Source: Rhizobium indicum (GTDB taxonomy: Bacteria > Pseudomonadota > Alphaproteobacteria > Rhizobiales > Rhizobiaceae). From it: a stretch of DNA of 64,000 bases. This document shows, in pieces, positions 1 through 9,101 of the stretch (positions are counted from its first letter, which is position 1; each line of letters opens with the position of its first letter). The notes under the pieces were generated by a model, which was not told the origin of the DNA, ran no database searches, and was given only the letters and a program-made list of their open reading frames with translations. Location of the stretch: assembly GCF_005862305.2 (NCBI RefSeq), contig NZ_CP054024.1:62001-126000 (forward strand), in the 5' to 3' direction. The position numbers and the translations under genes are program-made.

Positions 1-110
1 CGATCTGATGCCGGGTACAATGCGCTTTCACATGCGCCGATCTCGGCCGTTCGGTAGAAGTTCGACTGCATTGGTCGGTGCACGCATGTTTCGCAGTTTC
101 TTAACAGGGC

Positions 111-602
111 TCATAAAGGCTCATTGGAAGCTGCCGGATTTTGGCCGCGGCGCACCTCATCCCTCCGCACAACGGAGGAAAGAGCGAACGCCGTAAGGGT
201 GTCCCGTACGCCCGGGAGCTCGGATATCAGCTGCCAGATCTGGCGAATTCGATCGGCTCGCGGAGATTCCACTCTGACGACGAGATCGAAATCGCCCGTC
301 ATCACATCGCAAGCGACGACCTCTGGAATTGTCCGCAAAGCTTGGATGACCTCGCCACCCCTCATACGGTCCTGGCGGTAGACAAACATCAATGCGGTGG
401 TGATCGGGCTATCGTTTCCGCCATCCCCAGTGACGATCGTGTAGCCCTTGATGAAGCCCTCGCGTTCTAGCCGTTCTATCCGAACGCGAACAGCATTACG
501 GGACAGGTTGACCTTGCCCGATAGCTCAGCGTGAGAGGCCCGTGCGTTGGTCCGCAGCGCGCTTAGGATTTGTTCGTCGATGCGGTCGAGAAGATATCTC
601 AT
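111..602 (-). CDS. Lrp/AsnC family transcriptional regulator
   Basis: This 163-aa protein has the Lrp/AsnC layout: an N-terminal winged helix-turn-helix (about residues 6-55, with LDRIDEQILSAL at the start and LSRNAVRVRIERLEREG as recognition region) followed by a RAM ligand-binding domain (about 65-150). Its ATG overlaps the stop of the upstream kinase gene (ATGA), so it is the last gene of the leftward operon that starts with homoserine dehydrogenase. Lrp-type regulators usually sense an amino acid; here homoserine, aspartate or a semialdehyde intermediate is a reasonable guess from context. The family assignment is firm; the effector is inferred. Confidence 0.9.
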   Translation of the reverse strand: MRYLLDRIDEQILSALRTNARASHAELSGKVNLSRNAVRVRIERLEREGFIKGYTIVTGDGGNDSPITTALMFVYRQDRMRGGEVIQALRTIPEVVACDVMTGDFDLVVRVESPRADRIRQIWQLISELPGVRDTLTAFALSSVVRRDEVRRGQNPAASNEPL

Positions 603-1405
603 GCCCGACAGGCCGGTTGCCGGGCAACTGGGCCAAATCCCGAAGATTCAAATGCGCGTACAGCCGCCTCAAGCATATAAATCTTGTCCTTTTTGCTAGC
701 ATAGTGTCTGGCGGCGGATGCGAGGACGAACGCGGGAAGTGCTTTCTTTTCCGCCTCAGTCAGCTGTCTTACACTCTCATAGCCTGCCAAGATGGCCCGG
801 GCTTTCTGTTCGTCCAGCTCTCCAGCCGGCTGGCTCGCCCAGCTAATGAGAACGCCCGCAATCTCAGAAATCAGCACGTCATCGTGCCGGAGCCGGAAGT
901 TAATCACACCGCTGACGTTCTCTCCGAGGAAGAAGACATTGGAAGGTACCAGGGCTCCATGCAGGGCACCCGTTGGCAACTCATCCAGAGAATGTTTTCG
1001 CCCCCCTTGCAGGATCACGTGGATCCGCGCCATGAGGCGGCCGAGATTTTCGGTCTTTTCTGGCGTTGGATTGTTTGTCGATGATCCCGCTACAAAGCTC
1101 ACGATGGCAACAAGGCGACCGGCGGCCTGGAAGGTGGCGTCGCCATCAACCGTCCGCGTCGGTTTAGGACATGGAATACCCCTGTTGTTCAGCTTCTCCA
1201 TCGTTGCGAACGCGCGTTCCAGATCCAGCGGCTCGGCGCCGTTTTCGAAAAGCGTGACGATGAATTCACCGCCCGCTGTCCGGAAAAGATAGGTCGTTTC
1301 CCTGTCACCGTCGGCAATACCGATCACCGACGACAACGATGTCATACCGTAGGCTGCGGCTATCGAGTTTCGGTCTTCGTCGGATATTTCAGTGAAAACG
1401 GCCAT
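599..1405 (-). CDS. Homoserine kinase-like (ThrB type) phosphotransferase
   Basis: The 268-aa protein starts MAVFTEISDED, the typical beginning of proteobacterial ThrB, and has the aminoglycoside-phosphotransferase/choline-kinase fold. The start at 1405 is set by a strong ribosome site (GGAGGGGAAAG) directly before ATG. The catalytic loop region reads GALHGALVPSNVFF, where the family has HGDLFPDNVFF, and the following segment reads GVINFRLRHDDVLISEIA where ThrB has a DFYFACND-like metal site. The usual catalytic aspartates are therefore replaced (D to A in the loop, D to N in the metal motif). It may be a catalytically altered or decaying kinase. It sits inside the homoserine-degradation operon, overlaps the end of the aspA remnant by 17 bp and the Lrp start by 4 bp. 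Confidence 0.75.
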   Translation of the reverse strand: MAVFTEISDEDRNSIAAAYGMTSLSSVIGIADGDRETTYLFRTAGGEFIVTLFENGAEPLDLERAFATMEKLNNRGIPCPKPTRTVDGDATFQAAGRLVAIVSFVAGSSTNNPTPEKTENLGRLMARIHVILQGGRKHSLDELPTGALHGALVPSNVFFLGENVSGVINFRLRHDDVLISEIAGVLISWASQPAGELDEQKARAILAGYESVRQLTEAEKKALPAFVLASAARHYASKKDKIYMLEAAVRAFESSGFGPVARQPACRA

Positions 1406-2442
1406 CTTTCCCCTCCGTCCAACCACTTCTTGAGAAATTCGCAAACTCCGCGGTATCTCCATAAATCTGATGAACCTGGCTTTCCGTCAGACCTCTTTCT
1501 TCTTCGACAACATCTCGCAAGTTTCTCTTTTCGACCAGCGCCTTTTTGGTAAGATCTGCCGCTTTGCTGTATCCGATGAACTTCGCCAGCGGCTTAGCAA
1601 GAACGAGAGATTGGTCGAGCAACGCCTGGCAACGATCGACAACAACTTCGATGCCATCGATGCAGCGTTCCTTTAAGATCACCATGCCTCTGGTTAGCAT
1701 GCGCATCGACTGCAGGATATTCAAAACGATGACCGGCTCCATCGCGTTCAGCTGCAGTTGACCGGCACTGGCGGCGAGCGTCACCGTAAGATCATTGCCG
1801 ATAACCTGAAAGCTAATCTGGTTCATCATCTCCGGGATGAAGGGATTGACCTTGCCAGGCATGATCGACGAGCCGGCTTGGACCGGCGGCAAGCGGATCT
1901 CTCCCAGACCGCCACGGGGACCGCTACTCAACAGCCGAAGGTCGTTGCAAACTCTTCGTCAGGTTGAAAGCAATGCGCTTAAGCACGAAGGAGACGAATC
2001 CGCCCGTGTCCGATGTGGCTTCGATGAAGTTACGGGCCGGAATTAACCGGTAGCCGGATTTCTGCGACAGGTGATCGCATACCGCCTGCGCGAAGCCTGA
2101 GGGTACGTTGATTGCCGTGCCGCTCGCCGAACCGCCGAGGTTTATCTCCTTGAGAAGCTTAGAGGCGTACTGGACTTGAACGATATCCTCGTCAATGAAT
2201 TCAGCAAACGCTTCGAATTCCTTCCCCGCGGTCACGGGCGCAGCGTCTTGCAACTGCGTCCGGCCGACTTTCACAGAACTCGCGGCATGACTGAGCGTCG
2301 GACTTTCCCCCGTCGTTCCGCACGAACCAAGGCCGAAGGACCCTTCGTCGATCTGCCATTCGATGAGATCGCGCAGCGCGCCCTCATCCACATGGCCATC
2401 AGCAAATGGCGTGACAGGTGCAGTGATAGAACCCTTGAACAT
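1389..2442 (-). pseudogene. DapA-AspA deletion chimera (dihydrodipicolinate synthase N-terminus joined to aspartate ammonia-lyase), frameshifted
   Basis: From ATG 2442 the first ~52 residues ([24 protein letters not shown]) are the N-terminus of a DapA-family aldolase. At about 2286 the frame runs straight into the middle of aspartate ammonia-lyase ([32 protein letters not shown]). At about 1950 a one-base shift breaks the frame; the rest of AspA continues in another frame ([16 protein letters not shown], then GSSIMPGKVNP, the fumarase/aspartase signature). AspA has lost its N-terminal ~180 residues and DapA its catalytic lysine region. The picture is an internal deletion fusing two neighbouring operon genes, followed by frameshift decay. 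The enzyme that would turn aspartate into fumarate is therefore missing from this cluster. Confidence 0.85.
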
Positions 2443-2487
2443 TGTTGACCCCGAAATTGCTGATGGCATTGAGCGTGGAAAGAGCTG

Positions 2488-3906
2488 TTAAGGCTTCAAC
2501 CGGTTGATGCACACGACCTTCGGCTGGGTCATGTCCTCATAGGCAAACCGCACACCCTCGCGGCCCATGCTGCCATATTTGAAGCCGCCAAACGGCATTG
2601 CATCGAACCGGTAGTCGGAGGAGTCGTTGACCATGACGCCACCGGCCTCGATCTTGCTTGCAGTTTCGAGCGCCGCTTCCAGCTCATTGGTAAAAATGGC
2701 GGCGTGAAGGCTGTAGTCAGGGCCGTTTGCAAGACCAATTGCATCAGCCAATCCATCGAAGGGCTGAAGAATGACGATCGGCGCGAATACTTCTTCGCCC
2801 CACACGTCGCAGGATATCGGAACATCCTCCAGGACGGTCGGCGGGTAGAGATTGCCGGCTGGCTTATGGCCGCAAAGCAATGTCGCGCCTGCAGCGAGCG
2901 CCCGTTCGACCATTGCGATCGCTCTGCTGACAGCCTTTTCGGAGATCAACGGGCCGACATCGGTATCGGCATCCAAGGGATTGCCAGTCTTGAGCTTCTT
3001 GGTATCTGCGACGAATTTCGCCTTGAATTGCTGATAGATCGGCCGCTGGATCAGAATTCGCTGCGTACCAATGCAGTTCTGACCGGCCGCCCAAAAGCCT
3101 CCCGATACGCAAGCCTCGACGGCCGCATCGAAGTTGCAATTTTCCATAACGACGACAGGCGCATTGCCGCCGAGATCCATGGCAAGTTTTTTGAGGCCTG
3201 CGGTTTTGGCAATCGCTTCACCGGTGGCAAAGCCGCCAGTAAACGAGATCATGCGAACGTCTCTCGCCGCAACAAGAGCCTTTCCAAGCTCAGGGCCACC
3301 GATCGCAACCGTTATAATCTCTTCAGGTAGACCGCTTTCGATCATGACCTCGACGAGCTTGACGGCAGAGAGTGGGGTAAACTCGGACGGCTTCAAAAGC
3401 ACTGCGTTGCCACCGGCGATCGCGGGACCGAGTTTGTGGGCAACGAGGTTGAGTGGGTCGTTGTAGGGCGTGATGGCAGCAATAATCCCCAGCGGTTCTC
3501 TCGTATACCAACCCTGGCGAGACTCCGAGCCCGCGTAAGCATCGAACGGGATGACTTCGCCCGCATTGCGTTTGGCCTCGTCGGCGGACAGCTTGAGCGT
3601 ATTGACGCACCGGATTGTCTCTTTGCGGGCCTGCGTAATCGTCTTGCCCGCCTCTTTGGCGATCAGGAGCGCGAACTCCTCCCGCGAGGCCTCGATTGCT
3701 GCTGCGGCCGTTTCAAGGATCGCCGACCGCTTGTGACGGGGCAGGGTTCTGGCAATCTGCGCGCCGCGCCTGGCTCGCTCAAGGAGCGCATCCACGCTTG
3801 CAGCACAGGTTTCCACAACTGTTCCGACCAGCGTACCGTCGAAGGGGCTGGTGACGGCAATTTCTTCGAGGCCTGTCGCTTGGGTGAGTGCAAGGTTGTG
3901 CATCAT
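2488..3906 (-). CDS. Aldehyde dehydrogenase, probable aspartate-semialdehyde or related oxidation
   Basis: A full-length 472-aa NAD(P)-dependent aldehyde dehydrogenase. The cofactor region ([38 protein letters not shown]) and the catalytic cysteine in AAGQNCIG (about C278) are present. The motif normally reading ELGG is DLGGNAP (D244), a conservative change at the usual general-base position. It is closest in style to the lactaldehyde/phosphonoacetaldehyde type. Its start overlaps the homoserine dehydrogenase stop (ATGATG). In the operon context it would oxidise the aspartate 4-semialdehyde made by the upstream enzyme to aspartate, but the substrate is inferred. Confidence 0.85.
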   Translation of the reverse strand: MMHNLALTQATGLEEIAVTSPFDGTLVGTVVETCAASVDALLERARRGAQIARTLPRHKRSAILETAAAAIEASREEFALLIAKEAGKTITQARKETIRCVNTLKLSADEAKRNAGEVIPFDAYAGSESRQGWYTREPLGIIAAITPYNDPLNLVAHKLGPAIAGGNAVLLKPSEFTPLSAVKLVEVMIESGLPEEIITVAIGGPELGKALVAARDVRMISFTGGFATGEAIAKTAGLKKLAMDLGGNAPVVVMENCNFDAAVEACVSGGFWAAGQNCIGTQRILIQRPIYQQFKAKFVADTKKLKTGNPLDADTDVGPLISEKAVSRAIAMVERALAAGATLLCGHKPAGNLYPPTVLEDVPISCDVWGEEVFAPIVILQPFDGLADAIGLANGPDYSLHAAIFTNELEAALETASKIEAGGVMVNDSSDYRFDAMPFGGFKYGSMGREGVRFAYEDMTQPKVVCINRLKP

Positions 3907-4964
3907 GCAGCTTCCTTAGCGGTGGAAGAAGCGCCCGCGGAATGAATGGCGACGATATCGGAAAGAAGAGCATATGCAGTTTCGATGCGGCCAGCGCCAG
4001 GTCCGGTGATCGTCACGGCGCCCAGCAGTTCGGTGTCGAGTGAGACTGCATTAGTGGCGCCGTTGACGCCTGCCAGCGGATGATCGAGGCCAAGCCGTTT
4101 GGGGGAAACACTGCCGGTCACACTGCCGTCGTCATTGCGGACCGCAGCCCCGATGAGCTTCCAGCGGCTGTTTGCCTTGGCGGCTTCCTCGATGTCGGAG
4201 AGTGAAAGACCGGAGACGCCCTTGCAGCTTATATCCTCAGGCTTGAGATTCGCGCCAAGCAGTTCGTTTGCCAGGATGACAACCTTCAGACGAACGTCGA
4301 AACCTTCCACATCTGCGGTCGGGTCGGCTTCGGCATAACCGAGTTTCTGTGCTTCTTTGACGGCGGAGGCGAAATCCAGACCGCTTTCCATGCGACCGAG
4401 GACGAAGTTGGATGTGCCGTTGAGGATCCCCTCGAAGCCCTTCAATTCGGCGCCGGCAAGGGTTCTTTCCGCCATGCGAATAATAGGTGTGCCGCTCATC
4501 ACGGCGCCTTCGTACTCGAAGCGCACGCCGTTGGTTTTTGCGAACGCCTTGAGCGCTGGGGCAGCGATGGCGACAGGGCCTTTGTTGGTGGTTACCACGT
4601 GTTTGCCGGTCTCAAGTGCCCACCTGCAATGCGAGACGGCGGGTTCGCCATCATTGGGATTGGTGTACGTTGCCTCGACGACGATGTCTGCCGGCGCCGT
4701 CTTGATGATGGTCTCGTTGTCAGCTTCAGCACTTCCACCCGAAAGTTGTCCGAAGCCACCCTTTTCGAACTTCGCGTCGACCAGAGTTTTTGCATCAAGA
4801 CCATTTGGCGAAATTACCGAACCCAAATAGAGGTCGCTCACAGCGACAATATTCAGGCGGAAGCCAAGGTCGCGTTCCCAGAGCTGGTTCTTGGCGGCGA
4901 TGAGTTCAGTCAGTGCGCGATTGACGCCGCCAAATCCGATCAGAGCGATATTGTAAATTGTCAT
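3903..4964 (-). CDS. Homoserine dehydrogenase
   Basis: A 353-aa protein with an N-terminal Rossmann domain ([19 protein letters not shown]), a family signature [10 protein letters not shown] and [12 protein letters not shown] around residues 130-170, and the catalytic-domain motif [11 protein letters not shown] and [15 protein letters not shown]. There is no C-terminal ACT domain, so no threonine feedback is expected. A GGAGG ribosome site precedes the ATG. It heads a leftward operon lacking aspartokinase or threonine synthase, which points to catabolic use (homoserine to aspartate semialdehyde) rather than biosynthesis. Plasmid-borne homoserine use is established in pea-nodulating R. leguminosarum; equivalence of this cluster is inferred. 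Confidence 0.92.
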   Translation of the reverse strand: MTIYNIALIGFGGVNRALTELIAAKNQLWERDLGFRLNIVAVSDLYLGSVISPNGLDAKTLVDAKFEKGGFGQLSGGSAEADNETIIKTAPADIVVEATYTNPNDGEPAVSHCRWALETGKHVVTTNKGPVAIAAPALKAFAKTNGVRFEYEGAVMSGTPIIRMAERTLAGAELKGFEGILNGTSNFVLGRMESGLDFASAVKEAQKLGYAEADPTADVEGFDVRLKVVILANELLGANLKPEDISCKGVSGLSLSDIEEAAKANSRWKLIGAAVRNDDGSVTGSVSPKRLGLDHPLAGVNGATNAVSLDTELLGAVTITGPGAGRIETAYALLSDIVAIHSAGASSTAKEAA

Positions 4965-5437
4965 AACGATCCTCCGTGAAGTTTATGGCGTAATCATAGG
5001 ATGCGAAACGATCCACCGGAACGTGGCAAACGAGCCAAAGGGCAGCGCACTTTGCTCAATTTGCTGCCGCGCTGGTCAGGTCGTTGAGAGTTTCATCACG
5101 GGAATCCCGGACACGATCAAAGCGCCGTCTGCCAGACGCATAGGTGATGCTTGTTCTCCAAGGATCGTCATTCCGAGCAGGCACGACCTCGCCGGCTGTA
5201 ATTGGAGCCGGCAATGCCGTACACGATGCAGGTGACCAAATGGGGCCGCAAATTGCGTTGTATGTTCCGTTCGCTAAACGGACTGGGAACTTGAATTGCC
5301 GGTAGAAAGCCATCCGGACTTGATGAGGCCGGGCAAGCCGCGGTGCGCGTGGCTAACTCCTCGACCTGTTCTGACTAGGTACCAACAAGTGTAACAATCG
5401 TTATGGTGTCGCGACGATTAAGGAGCGGCCACGCTTT
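4965..5437. other. Intergenic region upstream of homoserine dehydrogenase
   Basis: No gene is recognised here. The segment should contain the promoter of the leftward homoserine operon, but no clear promoter boxes were identified. A short open frame on the - strand (5056-5313) has no recognisable motif. Confidence 0.4.
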
Positions 5438-5915
5438 CCAAGCATGGCCGTCGCGGCCATCAATGAGGCGGTTGGCCCTGACTTTCCGATCATCATTAGC
5501 GTAAGCCAGTGGAAGCAGCAGGATTTCGCGGCACGGCTATGCGAGACCAGCGCTGATGCACACTTGTTGCTGCCGTTGATGGACGCTGGGGTAGATCTCC
5601 TACATCACCTGCAGCGGCGTTTCTGAAACCGGACTTTGCTGCGATCGATATCGAGAAAGGCGTAAACCTCGGCGGACGCGGCCGAGAACTCACCCGTGCT
5701 ACAACATTGGCGGGGTCTTATTCGGCTTCGACGCAGACTTCCAGAACGCCTTTACAGGTCAAGGGGCGGAAACAAGGGCTAGAAAGATTGATCGAACGAG
5801 CGCGACGAGTGCGATTTAATCGCCGTTGACAGAGCTCTGATTAGCGATCAGGCGAGCGTGGACGCTGCGGCCCTTTCTGAACTCGTAAATTTTAAATACC
5901 ACTGGTGGAAGTGAT
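5438..5915 (+). pseudogene. NADH:flavin oxidoreductase / old yellow enzyme remnant
   Basis: The first piece (5444-5626) carries the OYE core EAVGPDFPIIISVSQWKQQD and DAGVDLLHHLQRRF. The rest continues in other frames: a degraded middle and then ERDECDLIAVDRALISD followed by ALSELVNF near 5820-5913, matching the phosphate-binding and C-terminal part of the family (EFDLIAVGRALL...DEL). The N-terminal half is absent and at least two frame changes are needed to read it. This is a decayed gene, not a functional reductase. Confidence 0.75.
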
Positions 5916-6188
5916 GATATTCGCTTCCCTGCATATCTTTCTCGCGCGATACATTACGACGCCACCGCCAACCCTGAAGTCGCGAACTGCCACCTCTCCG
6001 ACATGTACCCCCGAAGCCGGTGTGGGTGGCGCCAGAGGCACTCTTTTAAGGCCAGGATGAACAAAACGACGATGAAGTCTGCTCGCCGCCTAGATGGGAC
6101 GTTGCCCGTGTTCCCGCGAAGAAGCCTCACCAATAGCCGAAAAAAAATGGCATTATTGGTATCCAGTTGATCCAGTCGCGCCGATCAG
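5916..6188. other. Intergenic, no gene seen
   Basis: No coding pattern, repeat or RNA was recognised between the old-yellow-enzyme remnant and the end of the aminotransferase gene. Confidence 0.4.
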
Positions 6189-7394
6189 TTACGCGGCAAT
6201 ACCAGCAATTGCCTCTAGGAATGCCTCAATTTCCTCCTCCGAATTGTAATAATGTGGGGAAGCTCGCACCACCGGCGGGAGTTGTCGCGTATACGCGTCC
6301 ACGGGTGTACTAGAGGGCGGGGAAACCGAGACGTTGATTCCCTTGCCAGCCAGATAGGCCATGACGGCTGGCGAATCCCAGCCGTTAACCGTGAATGAGA
6401 TGATGGACGCGAGCGGCGCCCCAAGATCATGTACGGATACGGCACGCATCCCCCTCAGACCTTCCCGAAGCCTTGAAGAAAGGTGACTGCAGCGCGCTTC
6501 GATGTTTTCGAGCCCTATTTCGAGCGCGTAATCCACTGCTGCCCGCAAGCCGAGACGAACCGAACAGTTCTTTTCCCACGTTTCAAAGCGTCTGGCATCA
6601 GGTCGCAACTCGTATCGATCGGGTGCGGTCCAGGGCGCGCCGTAGAGATCGATCATCGCTGGCTCGATCTTCTCCAGAACTGATTTTCGCATGTACATGA
6701 AACCCGTTCCCCGCGGCGCACGGAGAAACTTCCTGCCGGTAGCGGTGAGGATGTCGCAGCCGAGAGCATTCACATCGATCGGCGTTTGACCCGCAGCTTG
6801 GCAGGCGTCGAGCAGATAGAGAATGCCGTTGTCTCGCGCTATTCGACCGATCGCTGCTGCTGGATTGATAAGCCCGCCGTTCGTCGGGATCCAGGTGACC
6901 GCTATCAATCGAACGCGCTCATCAATCATTTTCGCCAGCGCGTCCGGATCAAGGACGCCAGAGGCGTCATTCGGAATGATTTCGATGGATACGCCGGTGC
7001 TCTTGGCAACCTGCAAAAATGCCACGTAGTTGGCCGCAAATTCGGCACTTGCCGTCAGAATCCTGTCTCCAGGTCCAAAAGAAAGGGAATAGAAGGCGCG
7101 CTGCCAGGCGATCGTCGCGTTTTCAGCTATCGCTATCTCGTCGCGAGCGCAGTGTACGAAAGTGGCCAAGCTGTCATAGGCTCCCTCCAACAGCGAGTTG
7201 GCCTCCGCTGCTGCCTCGTAGCCACCGATTTCGCCCTCCCGGCTCAGGTAGCCAATCACTGCATCGATCACCCGGCTCGGCATCAATGCCGCTCCAGCAT
7301 TGTTTAGATGGTTTCTGCTTTTTGTACCGGGGGTATCGGCACGCAGACGAAGGAGGTCAAAAGCCTTGCAAGCATCGCTGCTGATTTGCGACAT
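6189..7394 (-). CDS. Class V aminotransferase (cysteine desulfurase/kynureninase-like PLP enzyme)
   Basis: The 401-aa protein is a fold-type I PLP enzyme of aminotransferase class V. The pattern HLNNAGAAL near the N-terminus, YLLDACQAAGQ (PLP-binding Asp and Gln) and TATGRKFLRAPRGTGF (Schiff-base lysine) are all present. The start at 7394 is chosen because AAGGAAGG lies 7 nt upstream. It lies downstream of and in the same direction as the LysR gene, and opposite a nitrilase/RidA/molybdoenzyme set. It could be a desulfurase-like, ergothioneine-type lyase or a true aminotransferase; the sequence alone does not decide. Confidence 0.85.
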   Translation of the reverse strand: MSQISSDACKAFDLLRLRADTPGTKSRNHLNNAGAALMPSRVIDAVIGYLSREGEIGGYEAAAEANSLLEGAYDSLATFVHCARDEIAIAENATIAWQRAFYSLSFGPGDRILTASAEFAANYVAFLQVAKSTGVSIEIIPNDASGVLDPDALAKMIDERVRLIAVTWIPTNGGLINPAAAIGRIARDNGILYLLDACQAAGQTPIDVNALGCDILTATGRKFLRAPRGTGFMYMRKSVLEKIEPAMIDLYGAPWTAPDRYELRPDARRFETWEKNCSVRLGLRAAVDYALEIGLENIEARCSHLSSRLREGLRGMRAVSVHDLGAPLASIISFTVNGWDSPAVMAYLAGKGINVSVSPPSSTPVDAYTRQLPPVVRASPHYYNSEEEIEAFLEAIAGIAA

Positions 7395-7554
7395 AAGCGT
7401 TCCTTCCTTTAATCGAGTCAGTAATCTTGTTGACGCAATAGGCATTGTCGCGGAAGTCGACAACTTCGCAACCCGCTGTGCAGAACTGAGCGACAGGGCG
7501 ACTCTTTGCTAATTCGACGGGCCAGAGTGCTCCGGACGATGCGATTTGCGAAAC

Positions 7555-8475
7555 TCACGAGGGCCAGGGTTCGTTTCTCAGAAGGCGTTGTTCGTCTCGA
7601 CGAAGCAGCTCTTTTACGAATTGCTTGACGGCTCGTACTCTCGGGAGATACGCTAGGTCCTGGTGTGCCGACATCCAGATCTCACGTTCGCCGCGCAACT
7701 CTTCAAGCACTGGAATGAGCCCGAGTTTCAGACTGCGTGCGAATTCAGGAAGCGCTACAATTCCTGCGCCCGCAGACGCCGCGAACATCTGCGACATCAT
7801 GCTGTTTGAGCTGAACGCCATCGTTGGGGCGGGTACGAGTTCCTCTAGCCATAGAACGCTTTCGAGCTGAACTAGCTCTTCGATATAGCCGACAAAGCGG
7901 TGCTCGCGAAGATCCGCCGCTTGAGAGGGAACGCCATTGCGTTCCAGATAGACCTGCGAAGCGAATAGGCCAGTCTTGAAGCGTCCGATCAGCTGACTGT
8001 CGAGAGCAGTTCCATGTGGCTTGAAGAAACTTAGGAAAAGATCTGCCTCCCGGCGAGCGACCCGAACGGTTTGCGGCGATGTCACAAGCTCGATGTCAAG
8101 ATCAGGGTACCGACTACTGAGTTCAACGAGGCGCTCGGAGAGATAAAGCGTTGCGATGCCCTCCATGGTGGCTAATCTGACCGTACCGCGTACCTCGTCT
8201 CGATTGCTCACGTCGCTGCGAAGCGCATTCACCCCATTCTCGATTTCCTCCGCTCGCCGCATCGTAACAAGCCCGGCTGGGGTCAGCAGAAGTCCATCCC
8301 TGGTCCTTTCGACGAGTGCGCCGCCAACCGTGTATTCCAGGCGAGCAAGCCGACGGGAAACAGTGGAGTGGCTGACTTTCAGTTCCCGGGCGGCTCCGGT
8401 CACGCTCTTGCACCGAACGACGATGAGGAAAAGTTTGAGATCGTCCCAGTCAAGATGATCGATTGCAGTCGCCAT
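7555..8475 (-). CDS. LysR family transcriptional regulator
   Basis: A 306-aa regulator with the classic N-terminal LysR helix-turn-helix (LKLFLIVVRCKSVTGAARELKVSHSTVSRRLARLE) and a substrate-binding-like effector domain. It is transcribed away from RidA-nitrilase-molybdoenzyme, with a 179-bp gap (8476-8654), the normal position for an autoregulating LysR controlling a divergent operon. Downstream on its own strand is the class V aminotransferase, which may be in the same regulon. Confidence 0.92.
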   Translation of the reverse strand: MATAIDHLDWDDLKLFLIVVRCKSVTGAARELKVSHSTVSRRLARLEYTVGGALVERTRDGLLLTPAGLVTMRRAEEIENGVNALRSDVSNRDEVRGTVRLATMEGIATLYLSERLVELSSRYPDLDIELVTSPQTVRVARREADLFLSFFKPHGTALDSQLIGRFKTGLFASQVYLERNGVPSQAADLREHRFVGYIEELVQLESVLWLEELVPAPTMAFSSNSMMSQMFAASAGAGIVALPEFARSLKLGLIPVLEELRGEREIWMSAHQDLAYLPRVRAVKQFVKELLRRDEQRLLRNEPWPS

Positions 8476-8654
8476 GCGACCCTCCGTCTATTTTTGCACA
8501 GAGTAGTGCATCCAATTCGGGTTGGCGCACAAATTCGTTTTGATAGTTTCGAACGGGCTGTAAAGGCGAACATGCAGCATATCATGACGCAAACCACTTG
8601 CGGATATCCTGGTCGCCAGCAGGTCGCGCTGCTTAACCTGCCTTGGGAGAAACC

Positions 8655-9038
8655 ATGTCTAGACGAACTGTGAATGCTTCGAACGCTGCGGCAGTAGGAC
8701 CATATTCGCACGCGACATGGGCCGACGACCTGTTATTTTGCTCGGGTCAGACGCCGCTCGATTCCAGCACCGGCAAACTTGTCGACGGAACCGTCGCCGA
8801 TCAGACACGCCAGTGTTTCGATAATCTGTTTGAAGTTCTTGAAGCAGCAGGCCTGGGGTCGGATGATGTCGTATCCGTCAATGTCTATCTCACCGACATG
8901 GGTGACTTTGGCCAGATGAATGAGATTTACGCGACGCGTTTTTCATCGCCCTACCCGGCCCGCACCACAATCGGCTGCGCCAGCCTGCCGCTTGGAGCAC
9001 GTATCGAGATCGGTCTAACAGCAAAACGGCAATCTTGA
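8655..9038 (+). CDS. RidA family (YjgF/YER057c/UK114) enamine/imine deaminase
   Basis: A 127-aa RidA-fold protein with VGPYSHATWADDLLFCSGQ near the start, DQTRQCFDNLFEVLEAAG in the middle and YPARTTIGCASLPLGARIEI at the C-terminus, including the substrate-carboxylate arginine of the PARTT motif. ATG 8655 follows a GGGAGA site; an in-frame TTG at 8643 lies within that site. RidA proteins remove reactive enamines released by PLP enzymes, which fits the PLP enzyme encoded across the divergent LysR. First gene of a rightward operon with nitrilase and a molybdopterin enzyme. Confidence 0.9.
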   Translation: MSRRTVNASNAAAVGPYSHATWADDLLFCSGQTPLDSSTGKLVDGTVADQTRQCFDNLFEVLEAAGLGSDDVVSVNVYLTDMGDFGQMNEIYATRFSSPYPARTTIGCASLPLGARIEIGLTAKRQS

Positions 9039-9101
9039 GCCTGCCTTTGCCGAGTTGGTCGAGATGGCTGATGGCGAACGTTGATCAGTAGAGGAATGTC
9101 G

